From PALSA-612 sp963776735 (GTDB taxonomy: Bacteria > Actinomycetota > Thermoleophilia > Gaiellales > Gaiellaceae): a stretch of DNA of 64,000 bases. Each line of letters begins with the position of its first letter. The first letter of the stretch is position 1. This document shows positions 54,317 to 63,044 of this stretch, piece after piece. The notes under the pieces are model-generated. The model made no database searches. It saw only the letters and a list, made by a program, of their open reading frames with translations, and was not told the DNA's origin. The DNA lies in assembly GCA_963776735.1 (NCBI GenBank), contig CAVZNV010000018.1:1-64000 (forward strand), read 5' to 3'. Both the position numbers and the translations under genes were made by a program.

Positions 54317-55354
54317 ATGCGGATCGAGCTCACCGAGCGTCAGCGCGAGATCATCGTTCGGGTCGTCGAGGAATACGTCGCGACAGGGCAGCCGGTCGGG
54401 TCGAAAGGCCTCGTCGAGCGGGCCGGGATGACCGTCTCGCCGTCGACTGTGCGCAACGAGCTCGCGGAGCTCGAGCAGGTCGGGCTGCTGACGCACCCGC
54501 ACACGTCGGCGGGCCGAGTGCCGACCGACGAGGGCTACCGGTTCTACGCGAGCACGCTCCTCGAGCGGCTCGAGCCGCAGCCGGCCGCGTTCGAACTCGA
54601 CCTGTCCGAAGCCAGGCGCGAGGTCGAAGCCGCGCTCCAGGCGACCACCGAGATGCTCGCGCAGGCGACGCGACTGCTCGCGCTGGTGTCGGCGCCACCG
54701 CTCCAGGCGGAGACGGTGCGGCACGTCGAGGTGCTCCTGTTGCAGCCCGACGTGGCCATGGTGGTCGTGATCACATCGGCCGGTGCGGTGACGAAGCGCA
54801 TGGCGACGTTCGACGCGCCGGTCGATCCCGGACTCGCCAACTGGGCACGTCAGTACCTGAACGAGCAGCTCGTCGGTGTCCAGCTCGGGACGCAGCTCAT
54901 GCGCCGGCGGCTCGACGATCCCGGCCTCAGCCCGGTCGAGCGGGAGTTCGTCGAACGCCTGAAGCCAGCATTTACCGAGCTCGTCGGGCACAACGAGCAG
55001 CGGCTGTTCGTCGGCGGCGCCGCCGGCCTGCTCGACGACGTCCGCAGCGACGAGGTCGTGGCCTACCGCGGCTTGCTCGAGCTCCTCGAGCGCCGCCGTG
55101 CCCTCCTCGACGTCCTCGCCGAGTCGCTCGACCCTCGCCGGCGGCCGTTCGTGCGCGTCGGCGTCGACATCAGCAATCCCGCCCTCCACGAGCTCGCGCT
55201 CGTCGGTGCGGCGTACGGCCTCTCGAACCGCACGCTCGGCGCCGTGTCCCTTGTCGGCCCGATCCGCATGGACTACGAGAAGGCGATCCGCTCGGTCCGC
55301 GCTGCGGCGAGCGAGCTGAGCCGCTTCTCCGAAGATCTGTTCGGCGACAACTGA
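54317..55354 (+). CDS. hrcA: Heat-inducible transcription repressor HrcA
   Basis: 345 aa. N-terminal winged helix (LTERQREIIVRVVEEYVATGQPVGSKGLVER...SPSTVRNELAELEQVGLL), GAF-like middle and C-terminal GPIRMDYEKAI signature. Represses chaperone genes through CIRCE; no CIRCE is seen in this window. ATG 54317 is preferred to GTG 54305. Confidence 0.95.
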   Translation: MRIELTERQREIIVRVVEEYVATGQPVGSKGLVERAGMTVSPSTVRNELAELEQVGLLTHPHTSAGRVPTDEGYRFYASTLLERLEPQPAAFELDLSEARREVEAALQATTEMLAQATRLLALVSAPPLQAETVRHVEVLLLQPDVAMVVVITSAGAVTKRMATFDAPVDPGLANWARQYLNEQLVGVQLGTQLMRRRLDDPGLSPVEREFVERLKPAFTELVGHNEQRLFVGGAAGLLDDVRSDEVVAYRGLLELLERRRALLDVLAESLDPRRRPFVRVGVDISNPALHELALVGAAYGLSNRTLGAVSLVGPIRMDYEKAIRSVRAAASELSRFSEDLFGDN

Positions 55355-55400
55355 CCCCTGGCGGCCGTGTCACGGCCTGGGGCGGGGTTAACCTTGACGC

Positions 55401-56517
55401 GTGGCCACGACCCGGCGTGATTACTACGAGGTGCTCGGAGTCGCGCGCGGCGCGTCGGACGACGAGATCCAGCGCGCGTTCCGCTCGCTCGCTCGCGAGG
55501 TGCACCCGGACGTCTCGGACGCGCCCGACGCCGAAGAGCGTTTCAAGGAGGTCGTCGAGGCATACGAGGTCCTGTCGAGCTCGGAGCAACGGGAGATTCT
55601 ACGACCGCTTCGGGCACGAAGGACTGCGCAGCGGCGGCTTCACGCCGAACTTCGACTTCGGGAATCTGAACGACCTCTTCTCCGCGTTCTTCGGCGACGA
55701 CATCTTCGGCGGGGGACGCGGCCGCCGCGCTCGACGCGGGGCCGACGTCGGAGCCGAGATCGAGATCGAGCTCTTCGAAGCGGCGAAGGGCGTCAAGCGG
55801 CAGGTTTCCTACGAGGTAGCGGTTCCCTGCCCGGGTTGCGAGGGAAGCGGCGCCGAGCCCGGCACGAGCCCGGTCGAGTGCTCCGACTGTGCCGGGAGTG
55901 GCCGGCTGCAGCGGGTCTCGCGCACCGTCTTCGGCGAGTTCATCCGCACGCAGGCCTGCCCGCGCTGCAACGGCTCCGGCCGCGTGATCGAGTCGCCCTG
56001 CAAGGCGTGCCGCGGCAGCGGGCGCATCCTCGAGGAGCGCCGGCTCGACGTCGACGTCCCCGCCGGTATCCACGGCGCCCAGCAGATCCGCATCACCGGC
56101 GAGGGCCACGCCGGGCCGCCCGGCGGCGACGCAGGCGACGTCTACGTTCTCGTCCACGTCAGGCCGGACGAGCGCTTTGCACGCGACGGCGACGACGTGT
56201 TCTCCCAGGTCGACCTGACGATGACCGAAGCCGCGCTCGGTGCATGCATCACCGTGCCCACGCTCGACGGCGACACGGAGATCGAGTTCGCCCCCGGGAC
56301 GCAGCCGGGCGAGGTGCACGTGCTCGGCCGGCGCGGTATGCCCGTCCTCCACGGATCGGGTCGCGGCGACCATCGGATTCTGGTGAACGTCGTCGTGCCT
56401 CGGCAGCTCGACGACGCCCAGCGCAAGCTGCTCGAGGACTTCGCCGAGTCCGCCGGCGACCAGACGTACGCGCCCGAAGGCGGCTTCTTCCAGCGGCTGA
56501 AGAGCGCGTTCCGCTGA
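55401..56517 (+). CDS. dnaJ: Chaperone DnaJ, with a frameshift after the J domain
   Basis: GTG 55401 starts a J domain (DYYEVLGVARGASDDEIQRAFRSLAREVHPD, HPD intact). At about 55590-55600 the frame changes: upstream SSSEQRE and downstream FYDRFGHEGLRSGGF are in different frames, and removing one base in gagattc would join them. The second frame continues with the G/F region, all four zinc motifs (CPGCEGSG, CSDCAGSG, CPRCNGSG, CKACRGSG) and the complete C-terminal domain. An assembly error is likeliest, because the rest is fully conserved. Confidence 0.85.
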
Positions 56518-56518
56518 C

Positions 56519-57295
56519 GTGACGGACGAGCGCCCGCTCCGGCGCGTGTCGATCACCGTTCCCCGCAGACGTGCCGAGGAGGCGCGCGCGACGATGATCG
56601 AGCTCTTTCCCGAGGGGTTCGAGGAGATCGACGACGCCGAGGACGTCCAGCTCGCCGCCTACACCGACGCATCCGGGGAGGAGCGGCTCTGGAGCGCCTT
56701 CGGCGGGGTTCGCGGCACCGACGTCGAGGCCGGGTGGGAGGACGGGTGGCGGCGCTTCCACCAGCCCGTCACCGTCGGTCCGCTGTGGGTCGGCCCGCCG
56801 TGGGAGGAGCCGCCCGTCGGCCCGATCGCGGTCGTCATCGATCCCGGCCGGGCGTTCGGCACCGGCGCCCATGCGACCACGCGACTGTGCCTCGAGGTGC
56901 TGGCCGGACTGCCGCGCGGCTCGCTGCTGGACGTCGGCTGCGGCTCGGGGGTTCTCGCGATCGCAGCGGCGAAGCTCGGGTTCGCGCCGGTGAGCGCGAT
57001 CGACAACGATCCCCTCGCTATCGATGCGACGCGGCGGAACGCCGAGGCGAACGGCGTGTACGTGGACGTGAAACTGGTCGACGCTGCGACCGATCCGCTG
57101 CCGGCGACCCGGATCGCCGTCGCCAACATCTCGCTCGACGCGGTCGCGGACGTCGCCCCTCGGCTCGACTGCGACCGGCTCGTCACGTCCGGCTACCTCG
57201 TCTCGAACCGGCCCGAGCTCTCGCGTTTCTGGGCATCGAGGCGCGTCGAGGACGAGGGCTGGGCGGCCGACCTCTGGGAGGTCGTGACCGAGTAA
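56519..57295 (+). CDS. prmA: Ribosomal protein L11 methyltransferase
   Basis: 258 aa. Short N-terminal substrate domain, then IDPGRAFGTGAHATTRLCLEVL and LLDVGCGSGVLAIAAAKLG (SAM-binding motif I), and VANISLDA in place of NPxL-type motif. GTG overlaps the dnaJ stop region. Typical companion of dnaJ. Confidence 0.9.
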   Translation: MTDERPLRRVSITVPRRRAEEARATMIELFPEGFEEIDDAEDVQLAAYTDASGEERLWSAFGGVRGTDVEAGWEDGWRRFHQPVTVGPLWVGPPWEEPPVGPIAVVIDPGRAFGTGAHATTRLCLEVLAGLPRGSLLDVGCGSGVLAIAAAKLGFAPVSAIDNDPLAIDATRRNAEANGVYVDVKLVDAATDPLPATRIAVANISLDAVADVAPRLDCDRLVTSGYLVSNRPELSRFWASRRVEDEGWAADLWEVVTE

Positions 57296-57307
57296 GGTCC
57301 GCGGGCG

Positions 57308-58498
57308 ATGGCGACGTTCTCCGCCGGGTTCCTCGGGTGCAAGGTCTCGCACGCGGACGCGCAGGCCGTGCGCGAGCAGCTGCTCGCGCACGGGCATACG
57401 GAGCGCGCCGGCGGGGCCGACGTCGCGGTGCTCAACACTTGCTGCGTCACGCACGAGGCGATCTCCAAGTCGCGCAAGGCTGCATCGCGGCTCGCGCGGA
57501 CGCACGGGCGCGTGTACGTGACCGGCTGCGGGGCGAATCTCGCCGGCGACGCGTTTGCCGGCCTGCCCGAGAACGTGGTCGTGATCGCACGGTCGAGCGA
57601 GGAGACACCGGTGGCGGTCGCCGGCGACGTCGGCGCGATCGGCTGCGTCCAGGCCGACGCCCGCCTCGACCGCGTGCGCGCGTTCGTGAAGGTTCAGGAC
57701 GGCTGCAGCTTCTCGTGCTCGTTCTGCGTCATCCCGCTCGTCAGGGGTGCGTCTCGAAGCCGGCCTGCCGGCGCAGTACTGGCGGAGGTGCGTCGCCGCG
57801 TGGCCCAGGGGCATCGCGAGGTCGTGCTCACCGGGATCAATCTCGGCTGCTACCGCGATCGCGACGCGGGCTACCGGCTGCCGCGTCTCGTCCGCGAGGC
57901 TGGCGCCGTCCCGGGCCTGGCTCGGCTGCGGCTCTCGTCGATCGAGGTCAACCACCTCGACGAGGAGCTGCTGGCGGCTCTGCGTGAGACGCCGGTGGCG
58001 TCGCGGCACCTGCACGTGCCTCTGCAGTCAGGCGACGACGAGGTGCTCCGGGACATGGGCCGCCGGTATCGCGCATCGACGTATCTCCGACGCGTCGGGC
58101 TCGCCGGAGACTTCAACGTGACGACGGACGTCATCGTCGGTTTCCCGACGGAGGACGAAGCCGCGTTCCGCCGGACGTTCGAGATTGTGGCCGCCGCCGG
58201 TATCACGAAGGTGCACGTCTTCCCGTATTCGCCGCGACCCGGAACGCGGACGGCCGGTCACGACCCGGTGCCGAAGGCCGTCAAGAAGGAGCGCAGCGCG
58301 AGGCTTCGCGCGCTCTCGCGGGAGCAGACATTGCGGCGCTGGCGGGAGAAGATCGGCCGGCCGGATCGCGTGCTCGTCGACCGGCCCGGGCTCGGGTACG
58401 GCGACGACTACTCGCCCTGGCTCGTCGACGCGCCGGTGGGCGAGTTCGTCCGCGTGCGCGGCGCCAAGGTCACGGAGGAGGGGATCCTCGCTGCCTGA
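57308..58498 (+). CDS. mtaB: tRNA methylthiotransferase MtaB-like (MiaB family)
   Basis: 396 aa. N-terminal MTTase domain with Cys residues FLGCKVSHADAQ, LNTCCVTHEA and VTGCGANLAG for the auxiliary cluster; radical-SAM CSFSCSFCVIP; LTGINLGCYRD; LQSGDDEVLRDMGRRY; C-terminal TRAM. Adds methylthio to t6A37 in tRNA. First Asn of the usual GCxxN motif is Ser/His-like here. Confidence 0.88.
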   Translation: MATFSAGFLGCKVSHADAQAVREQLLAHGHTERAGGADVAVLNTCCVTHEAISKSRKAASRLARTHGRVYVTGCGANLAGDAFAGLPENVVVIARSSEETPVAVAGDVGAIGCVQADARLDRVRAFVKVQDGCSFSCSFCVIPLVRGASRSRPAGAVLAEVRRRVAQGHREVVLTGINLGCYRDRDAGYRLPRLVREAGAVPGLARLRLSSIEVNHLDEELLAALRETPVASRHLHVPLQSGDDEVLRDMGRRYRASTYLRRVGLAGDFNVTTDVIVGFPTEDEAAFRRTFEIVAAAGITKVHVFPYSPRPGTRTAGHDPVPKAVKKERSARLRALSREQTLRRWREKIGRPDRVLVDRPGLGYGDDYSPWLVDAPVGEFVRVRGAKVTEEGILAA

Positions 58499-58844
58499 GC
58501 CCGCCTCTGATCCGGACTGCATCTTCTGCAGGATCGTCCGCGGCGAGCTGCCCGCGACGGTTGTCCACCAGGCCGACGGGTTCATCGCCATCGAGGACAT
58601 CGCCCCGAAGGCCGACGTGCATCTCCTCGTCATCCCGGAGCGTCATCTGGAAACCTTCCGGGACGTCCCGACGATGGACGCGGAGGAGGGAAAGCGGATG
58701 CTCGATTTCGTTGCGGAGACAGCGCGGGTCGCCGGGCTCGACGAGTACCGGCTGATGGTGTTCGTCGGCGCGGGCGCGGGTCAGACCGTGTTCCACCTCC
58801 ACTGGCACATCCTCGGCGGCGCGTTCCACCGGATGCCGGCATGA
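58491..58844 (+). CDS. HIT-family hydrolase, probable CTG start
   Basis: 117 aa. CIFCRIVRGELPATVV and FHLHWHILGG (HxHxH catalytic triad) define an HINT-type nucleotide hydrolase. No ATG/GTG/TTG lies in frame near the conserved N-terminus; CTG 58491, 7 bp after GGAGGAGGGG, is the best start and overlaps the mtaB stop. Overlaps the next gene by 4 bp. Confidence 0.88.
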   Translation: MPEPASDPDCIFCRIVRGELPATVVHQADGFIAIEDIAPKADVHLLVIPERHLETFRDVPTMDAEEGKRMLDFVAETARVAGLDEYRLMVFVGAGAGQTVFHLHWHILGGAFHRMPA

Positions 58845-59284
58845 CGCTGATCGCGCGCATCGAGGTCGAGCTGAAGGACGCGATGAAGGAGCGCGACGGC
58901 ACGCGGCGCGACGCGCTGCGCCTGATCCTGAGCTCGCTCCGCTCCGCCGAGAAGGAGCTGCAGCGGCCGCTGTCGGACGACGAGGAGCTGCAGGTGCTCC
59001 AGCGCGAGCGCAAGAAACGGATCGAGGCGATCGAGGCATACGAGGCGGCAGGCCGCGACGAGCAGGCGGAGAAGGAGGAGGACGAGCTCGACGTGCTCGA
59101 GGAGTTCATGCCCGAGCCGCTGTCGGAGGACGAGCTCGAGTCGATCGTCGACGACGCGATCGCCGAGAACGGCGCGACCAGCATGCGCGACCTCGGCCGC
59201 GTCATGGCGGACGTGATGCCGCAGGTGGCGGGTCGCGCCGACGGCTCTGCGGTCAGCCAGCTCGTCCGCGAAAAGCTGGCCTGA
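58841..59284 (+). CDS. GatB/YqeY-domain protein
   Basis: 147 aa, all helical: LKDAMKERDGTRRDALRLILSSLRSAEKE and the C-terminal GRADGSAVSQLVREKLA are YqeY signatures. Related to the tRNA-binding tail of GatB; exact role unknown. The 197 bp to phoH contain a GGCC-rich hairpin and a TACACT -10 just before the phoH GTG. Confidence 0.9.
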   Translation: MTLIARIEVELKDAMKERDGTRRDALRLILSSLRSAEKELQRPLSDDEELQVLQRERKKRIEAIEAYEAAGRDEQAEKEEDELDVLEEFMPEPLSEDELESIVDDAIAENGATSMRDLGRVMADVMPQVAGRADGSAVSQLVREKLA

Positions 59285-59481
59285 ACCCGGCCGAACCGGC
59301 CAGAACGGACAGTTGCGTGTCTCGAACGGCCATGTCTCCTTCGGCCGGCTCCAAGGTGCTCCCGGCCTCCTCCCCGCAGCAAGCGTAACCGGGAAATGCG
59401 CACGTGTCTGTGACGCGAATGTGAAAGAAGCTGCTCGGCCGCCTGGGCCGGATCGACGGGTGCCCGACCTACACTGAAGCC

Positions 59482-60441
59482 GTGCAGGAAGTGCTTTCCG
59501 TCTCCAACGACGTCGCCGCCGAGCTCGCCGGCGTCGGCGACGGCGTGCTCGACGCGCTGCGCGACCGGCTCGACTGCACGATCCTCCTACGCGGCAACCG
59601 GCTGACGATCGAAGGCGAGCAGGAGCACGTCTCCGAGGCGCGCGCTGTCGTCGACGAGCTCGTCGAGCTGGTCGAGGGCGGCCACGAGATCGGCCCCGGC
59701 ACGGTCGACGCCGTGATCGGCGCGATCGACCAGGCGCACGACGTCCGCGAGATCTTCGAGGACGTGATCTGGCGTCACCGCGGCAAGAAGATCGCCCCGA
59801 AGACGGTCAACCAGAAGCTCTACGTCGACGCGATCCGCGACCATACGGTCACGTTCGCGATCGGCCCCGCCGGGACGGGCAAGACCTATCTGGCCATGGC
59901 TCTTGCGGTCAGGGCCCTGTCCGAGCGCGAGGTCGGCCGCATCATCCTCACGCGCCCCGCCGTGGAGGCCGGCGAGCGGCTCGGTTTCCTCCCCGGCGAC
60001 ATGCTGGCGAAGGTCGACCCGTACCTGCGCCCGCTCTTCGACGCGCTCTACGACATGCTCGACGCCGACCGGCTCACGACGTACATGGAAAAGGGCGCCA
60101 TCGAGGTCGCGCCGCTCGCGTTCATGCGCGGCCGGACGCTCAACGACTCCTTCATCATCCTCGACGAGGCGCAGAACACGAGCCCCGAACAGATGCAGAT
60201 GTTCCTGACGCGCCTCGGCTTCGGCTCCCGTGTGGTGGTCACCGGCGACGTCACGCAGATCGATCTCCCGCGTGAGCAGGCTTCCGGGCTCGTGTCCGTC
60301 CAGGACATCCTCGGCACGATCGAGGGCATCGCGTTCATCCGCTTCGGACACGAGGACGTCGTCCGCCACAAGCTCGTCCAGCGCATCGTGGAGGCCTACC
60401 GCCTGCACAGCGAGGAAACCGGCGCCGACCGCGGCCACTGA
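59482..60441 (+). CDS. phoH: PhoH-family ATPase
   Basis: 319 aa. N-terminal KH-like region (1-90), then ATPase with Walker A GPAGTGKTYLA, LTRPAVEAGERLGFLPGD, Walker B FIILDEAQNTSPEQ and VTGDVTQIDLP. Often adjacent to ybeY and linked to RNA metabolism. GTG 59482. Confidence 0.93.
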   Translation: MQEVLSVSNDVAAELAGVGDGVLDALRDRLDCTILLRGNRLTIEGEQEHVSEARAVVDELVELVEGGHEIGPGTVDAVIGAIDQAHDVREIFEDVIWRHRGKKIAPKTVNQKLYVDAIRDHTVTFAIGPAGTGKTYLAMALAVRALSEREVGRIILTRPAVEAGERLGFLPGDMLAKVDPYLRPLFDALYDMLDADRLTTYMEKGAIEVAPLAFMRGRTLNDSFIILDEAQNTSPEQMQMFLTRLGFGSRVVVTGDVTQIDLPREQASGLVSVQDILGTIEGIAFIRFGHEDVVRHKLVQRIVEAYRLHSEETGADRGH

Positions 60442-60445
60442 GCCA

Positions 60446-60820
60446 GTGCTCGAGATCGAGGTCGCCAACCGCAGCGGCGTCGAGGTCGACGAGGGCGCGG
60501 CCGTCGAGCTCGCCCGGCAAGTCCTCGCCGGGGAAGGAGTGGACGAGGGCGAGCTCGGCATCGCCTTCGTCGGGCCCGACGAGATCAGGGAGCTGAAGCG
60601 CGACCACCTCGGGATCGACGAGGCGACCGACGTGCTCTCGTTCCCGATCGATGGTCGCGACGAGCTTCCCTACGGCGTGCCTCGACAGCTCGGCGACGCC
60701 GTGCTTTGCCCGCAGGTGGCCGGCGCCGCGTGGCGCGGGCCGCTCGTGCACGGGCTGCTGCACCTGCTCGGCTACGACCACGGAGCCGAGATGGAGGCGC
60801 GCGAGGAGGTTTACGCGTGA
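60446..60820 (+). CDS. ybeY: Endoribonuclease YbeY
   Basis: 124 aa. Zinc site HGLLHLLGYDHG and TDVLSFPID are diagnostic. Functions in 16S rRNA 3'-end maturation and ribosome quality control. GTG 60446; GTGA overlap with the next gene. Confidence 0.93.
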   Translation: MLEIEVANRSGVEVDEGAAVELARQVLAGEGVDEGELGIAFVGPDEIRELKRDHLGIDEATDVLSFPIDGRDELPYGVPRQLGDAVLCPQVAGAAWRGPLVHGLLHLLGYDHGAEMEAREEVYA

Positions 60821-61536
60821 GCCGGCGGCGCTCGGTGTCGCTGATCGACAGCTTCAACTATGCGATCGAAGGGCTGATCCATGTCCTGCGCACGCACCGC
60901 AACATGCGCATCCACTTTGCGCTCGCGGTCGTCGTCCTGGTCGCTGCTGTGTGGAAGGGCGTCAACCGGTTCGAGCTGATCGCGCTGCTCCTGGCGATCA
61001 CCTTCGTGCTCGTCGCCGAGATGATCAACTCCGCGATCGAGCAGGCGATCGACCTCTCGACGACGTCGTTCGACCCGCTGGCCAAGCTCGCGAAGGACAT
61101 CGCCGCCGGCGCAGTGCTGATCGCCGCCGTCAACGCTGTCGCCGTCGGTTACCTCGTCTTCTCGCACGCGTTCGCGACGTCCGCGTCGAGCGTGCTCGAC
61201 CGCTTGCGCGACCTACCCACCGAGGTGACGCTGATCGCCCTCGTCCTGACCGTGCTGATCGTGATCGCGACGAAGGCCTGGCTCGGCCGCGGCACGCCGC
61301 TGCGGGGCGGGCTTCCGTCGGGCCACGCCGCGGTCGCGTTCGCCGGCTGGGTCGCGGTGACGTACATCCTCAGCCCGAAGGAGCACCGATTCCTCGTCTC
61401 GTCGATCATGTTCATCATGGCCCTGCTCGTCGCCCAGACCCGGATCGAGGCCGGCGTCCACTCGACGCTCGAGGTCGTGTACGGCGGCCTGCTCGGCGCG
61501 CTCGTGACCCTCGCCGTCTTCCAGCTCTTCTTCTGA
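60817..61536 (+). CDS. Diacylglycerol/undecaprenol kinase fused to PAP2 phosphatase
   Basis: 239 aa. The N-terminal DgkA domain (1-120) has FNYAIEGLIHVLRTHRNMRIH and EMINSAIEQAIDL. The C-terminal PAP2 domain (130-239) has KAWLGRGTPLRGGLPSGHAAVAF and RIEAGVHSTLEVVYGG (conserved GH and H...E/D residues). The pair could phosphorylate undecaprenol and dephosphorylate its diphosphate, balancing the carrier lipid. Confidence 0.9.
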   Translation: MSRRRSVSLIDSFNYAIEGLIHVLRTHRNMRIHFALAVVVLVAAVWKGVNRFELIALLLAITFVLVAEMINSAIEQAIDLSTTSFDPLAKLAKDIAAGAVLIAAVNAVAVGYLVFSHAFATSASSVLDRLRDLPTEVTLIALVLTVLIVIATKAWLGRGTPLRGGLPSGHAAVAFAGWVAVTYILSPKEHRFLVSSIMFIMALLVAQTRIEAGVHSTLEVVYGGLLGALVTLAVFQLFF

Positions 61537-62396
61537 TGCGTTCGGGCTTCGTCGCCGTCGCCGGCCGGCCCAACGTGGGCAAGTCCTCGCTCGTGAACGC
61601 CCTCGCCGGCGGCAAGGTCGCGATCGTCTCCGACAAGCCGCAGACGACACGGCGACGGATCTTCGGGATCGCGAACGGGCCGGAGCATCAGCTCGTGCTC
61701 GCAGATTTGCCCGGGTTCCAGCGGCCGCGCGACCTCCTCACCGAGCACCTGCAGCGGACGGTCGATCGGGCGTTCGAGGAGATCGAGGCCGTGCTGTTCG
61801 TGCTCGACTGCCGCGAGCGGATCGGCGGCGGCGACCGCTTCATCGCGCAGCGCGTGTTCGGGCTCGGCGTGCCGGTCGTGATCGCGCTGAACAAGGTCGA
61901 CCGGCTCAAGCCCGGACACATCGCGACGCAGATGAACACGGCCGCCGCGCTCGGCGACTTCAAGGCGCTGCACCCGGTCAGCGCCAAGACCGGAGACGGC
62001 GTCAACGAGCTGCGGGGCGATCTCGTCGACCTGCTGCCCGACGGGCCGCTGTACTTCCCGGCCGACGCGCGAACGGACGAGGCGGAAGACGTCCAGGTGG
62101 CCGAGCTCGTGCGCGAGAAGGCGCTGGCGCTCACGCGCGACGAGCTGCCGCACGCGATCAGCGTCGAGGTCGAGGAGATCGTCGAGAGCACGGTGCGCGC
62201 CGTCATCTACGTCGAGACCGAGTCGCAGAAGCAGATCGTGGTCGGCCGGGCAGGCAGCATGGTGCGCGAGATCGGCATGCGCGCCCGGCCCGAGGTCGAG
62301 GCGCTGCTCGGCCGCCGCGTCTACCTCGAGCTCCGCGTCAAGGCGCGCCCCCGCTGGCGCCGCGACGAGGCGATGCTCGAGCGCCTCGGCATCTAG
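61536..62396 (+). CDS. era: GTPase Era
   Basis: 286 aa. G1 GRPNVGKSSL, G3 DLPGF, G4 NKVD, G5 SAKTGDG, and a C-terminal KH domain (VVGRAGSMVREIGMRARPEVEALLGRRVYLELRVK). 16S rRNA maturation factor. TGATG overlap with the kinase-phosphatase gene. Confidence 0.96.
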   Translation: MRSGFVAVAGRPNVGKSSLVNALAGGKVAIVSDKPQTTRRRIFGIANGPEHQLVLADLPGFQRPRDLLTEHLQRTVDRAFEEIEAVLFVLDCRERIGGGDRFIAQRVFGLGVPVVIALNKVDRLKPGHIATQMNTAAALGDFKALHPVSAKTGDGVNELRGDLVDLLPDGPLYFPADARTDEAEDVQVAELVREKALALTRDELPHAISVEVEEIVESTVRAVIYVETESQKQIVVGRAGSMVREIGMRARPEVEALLGRRVYLELRVKARPRWRRDEAMLERLGI

Positions 62397-62693
62397 GCCC
62401 CGGTGTCAGACACCGAAGAACGCGCCGTCCGCGCTCGACGTGTCCGGCTCCGCCGTCTTCCGTCGCGCGGCGAGAACACCAAACGGGCGCTGAGCAGGGA
62501 AGAACACCTGTGGACAAAAAGTCACGAAGTTGTCACACATTCGCTTTGACAAATTCGGTGTCTGACACCGCCGTTTGGCCGGCGCTCGCCGGACCGTGTC
62601 CGTCCGAGCCGGGAGAAAGCGTGTTCGGCCGGTCTCGCGAAGAGTGTGGCTAGCCGTATCCGGCTTTCGGCCGCCGAGTGGGACAATGAGAAC
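62397..62693. repeat. Intergenic region with two palindromic repeats and a DnaA box
   Basis: CGGTGTCAGACACCG (62401-62415) and CGGTGTCTGACACCG (62556-62570) are each near-perfect palindromes and reverse complements of one another. TGTGGACAA (62509-62517) is the exact complement of the DnaA box TTGTCCACA. No gene is seen. Confidence 0.6.
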
Positions 62694-63044
62694 GTGACAA
62701 CCGTCTTGATCGTCGACGACCACCCGAGCTTCCGGGCCACCGCCCGCGCGCTGCTCGAGGCAGAGGGGTTCGACGTCCTCGGTGAGGCCGCTGACGGTGA
62801 GGCCGCGATCGCCGCGTGCGAGCAGCTCCACCCGGACGTCGTGCTCCTCGACGTGCAACTTCCCGACACGACGGGCTTCCAGGTCGCCTCCCGGCTGACG
62901 ACGAACGGCTCCGGCCCGAGCATCGTGCTCGTCTCCAGCCGCGACGGTTCCGACTACGGGCCGCTCGTCGAGGAGAGCGGCGCCCGCGGCTTCGTCCCGA
63001 AGGGCGAGCTGTCCGGGGCCCGCATCACCGCGCTCCTCGAGTGA
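62694..63044 (+). CDS. Receiver-only response regulator
   Basis: 116 aa receiver domain: VLIVDDHPSF, phospho-acceptor Asp in VVLLDVQLPDTTG, and conserved Lys in FVPKGELSG. No output domain. GTG 62694 directly precedes the fold. GTGA overlap with the following kinase gene indicates a pair. Confidence 0.88.
   Translation: MTTVLIVDDHPSFRATARALLEAEGFDVLGEAADGEAAIAACEQLHPDVVLLDVQLPDTTGFQVASRLTTNGSGPSIVLVSSRDGSDYGPLVEESGARGFVPKGELSGARITALLE

Noticed and set aside
54303..55401. CIRCE operator near hrcA or dnaJ
   Set aside because: No TTAGCACTC-N9-GAGTGCTAA-like repeat is present; only a GGCCG-CGGCC hairpin lies between the genes.
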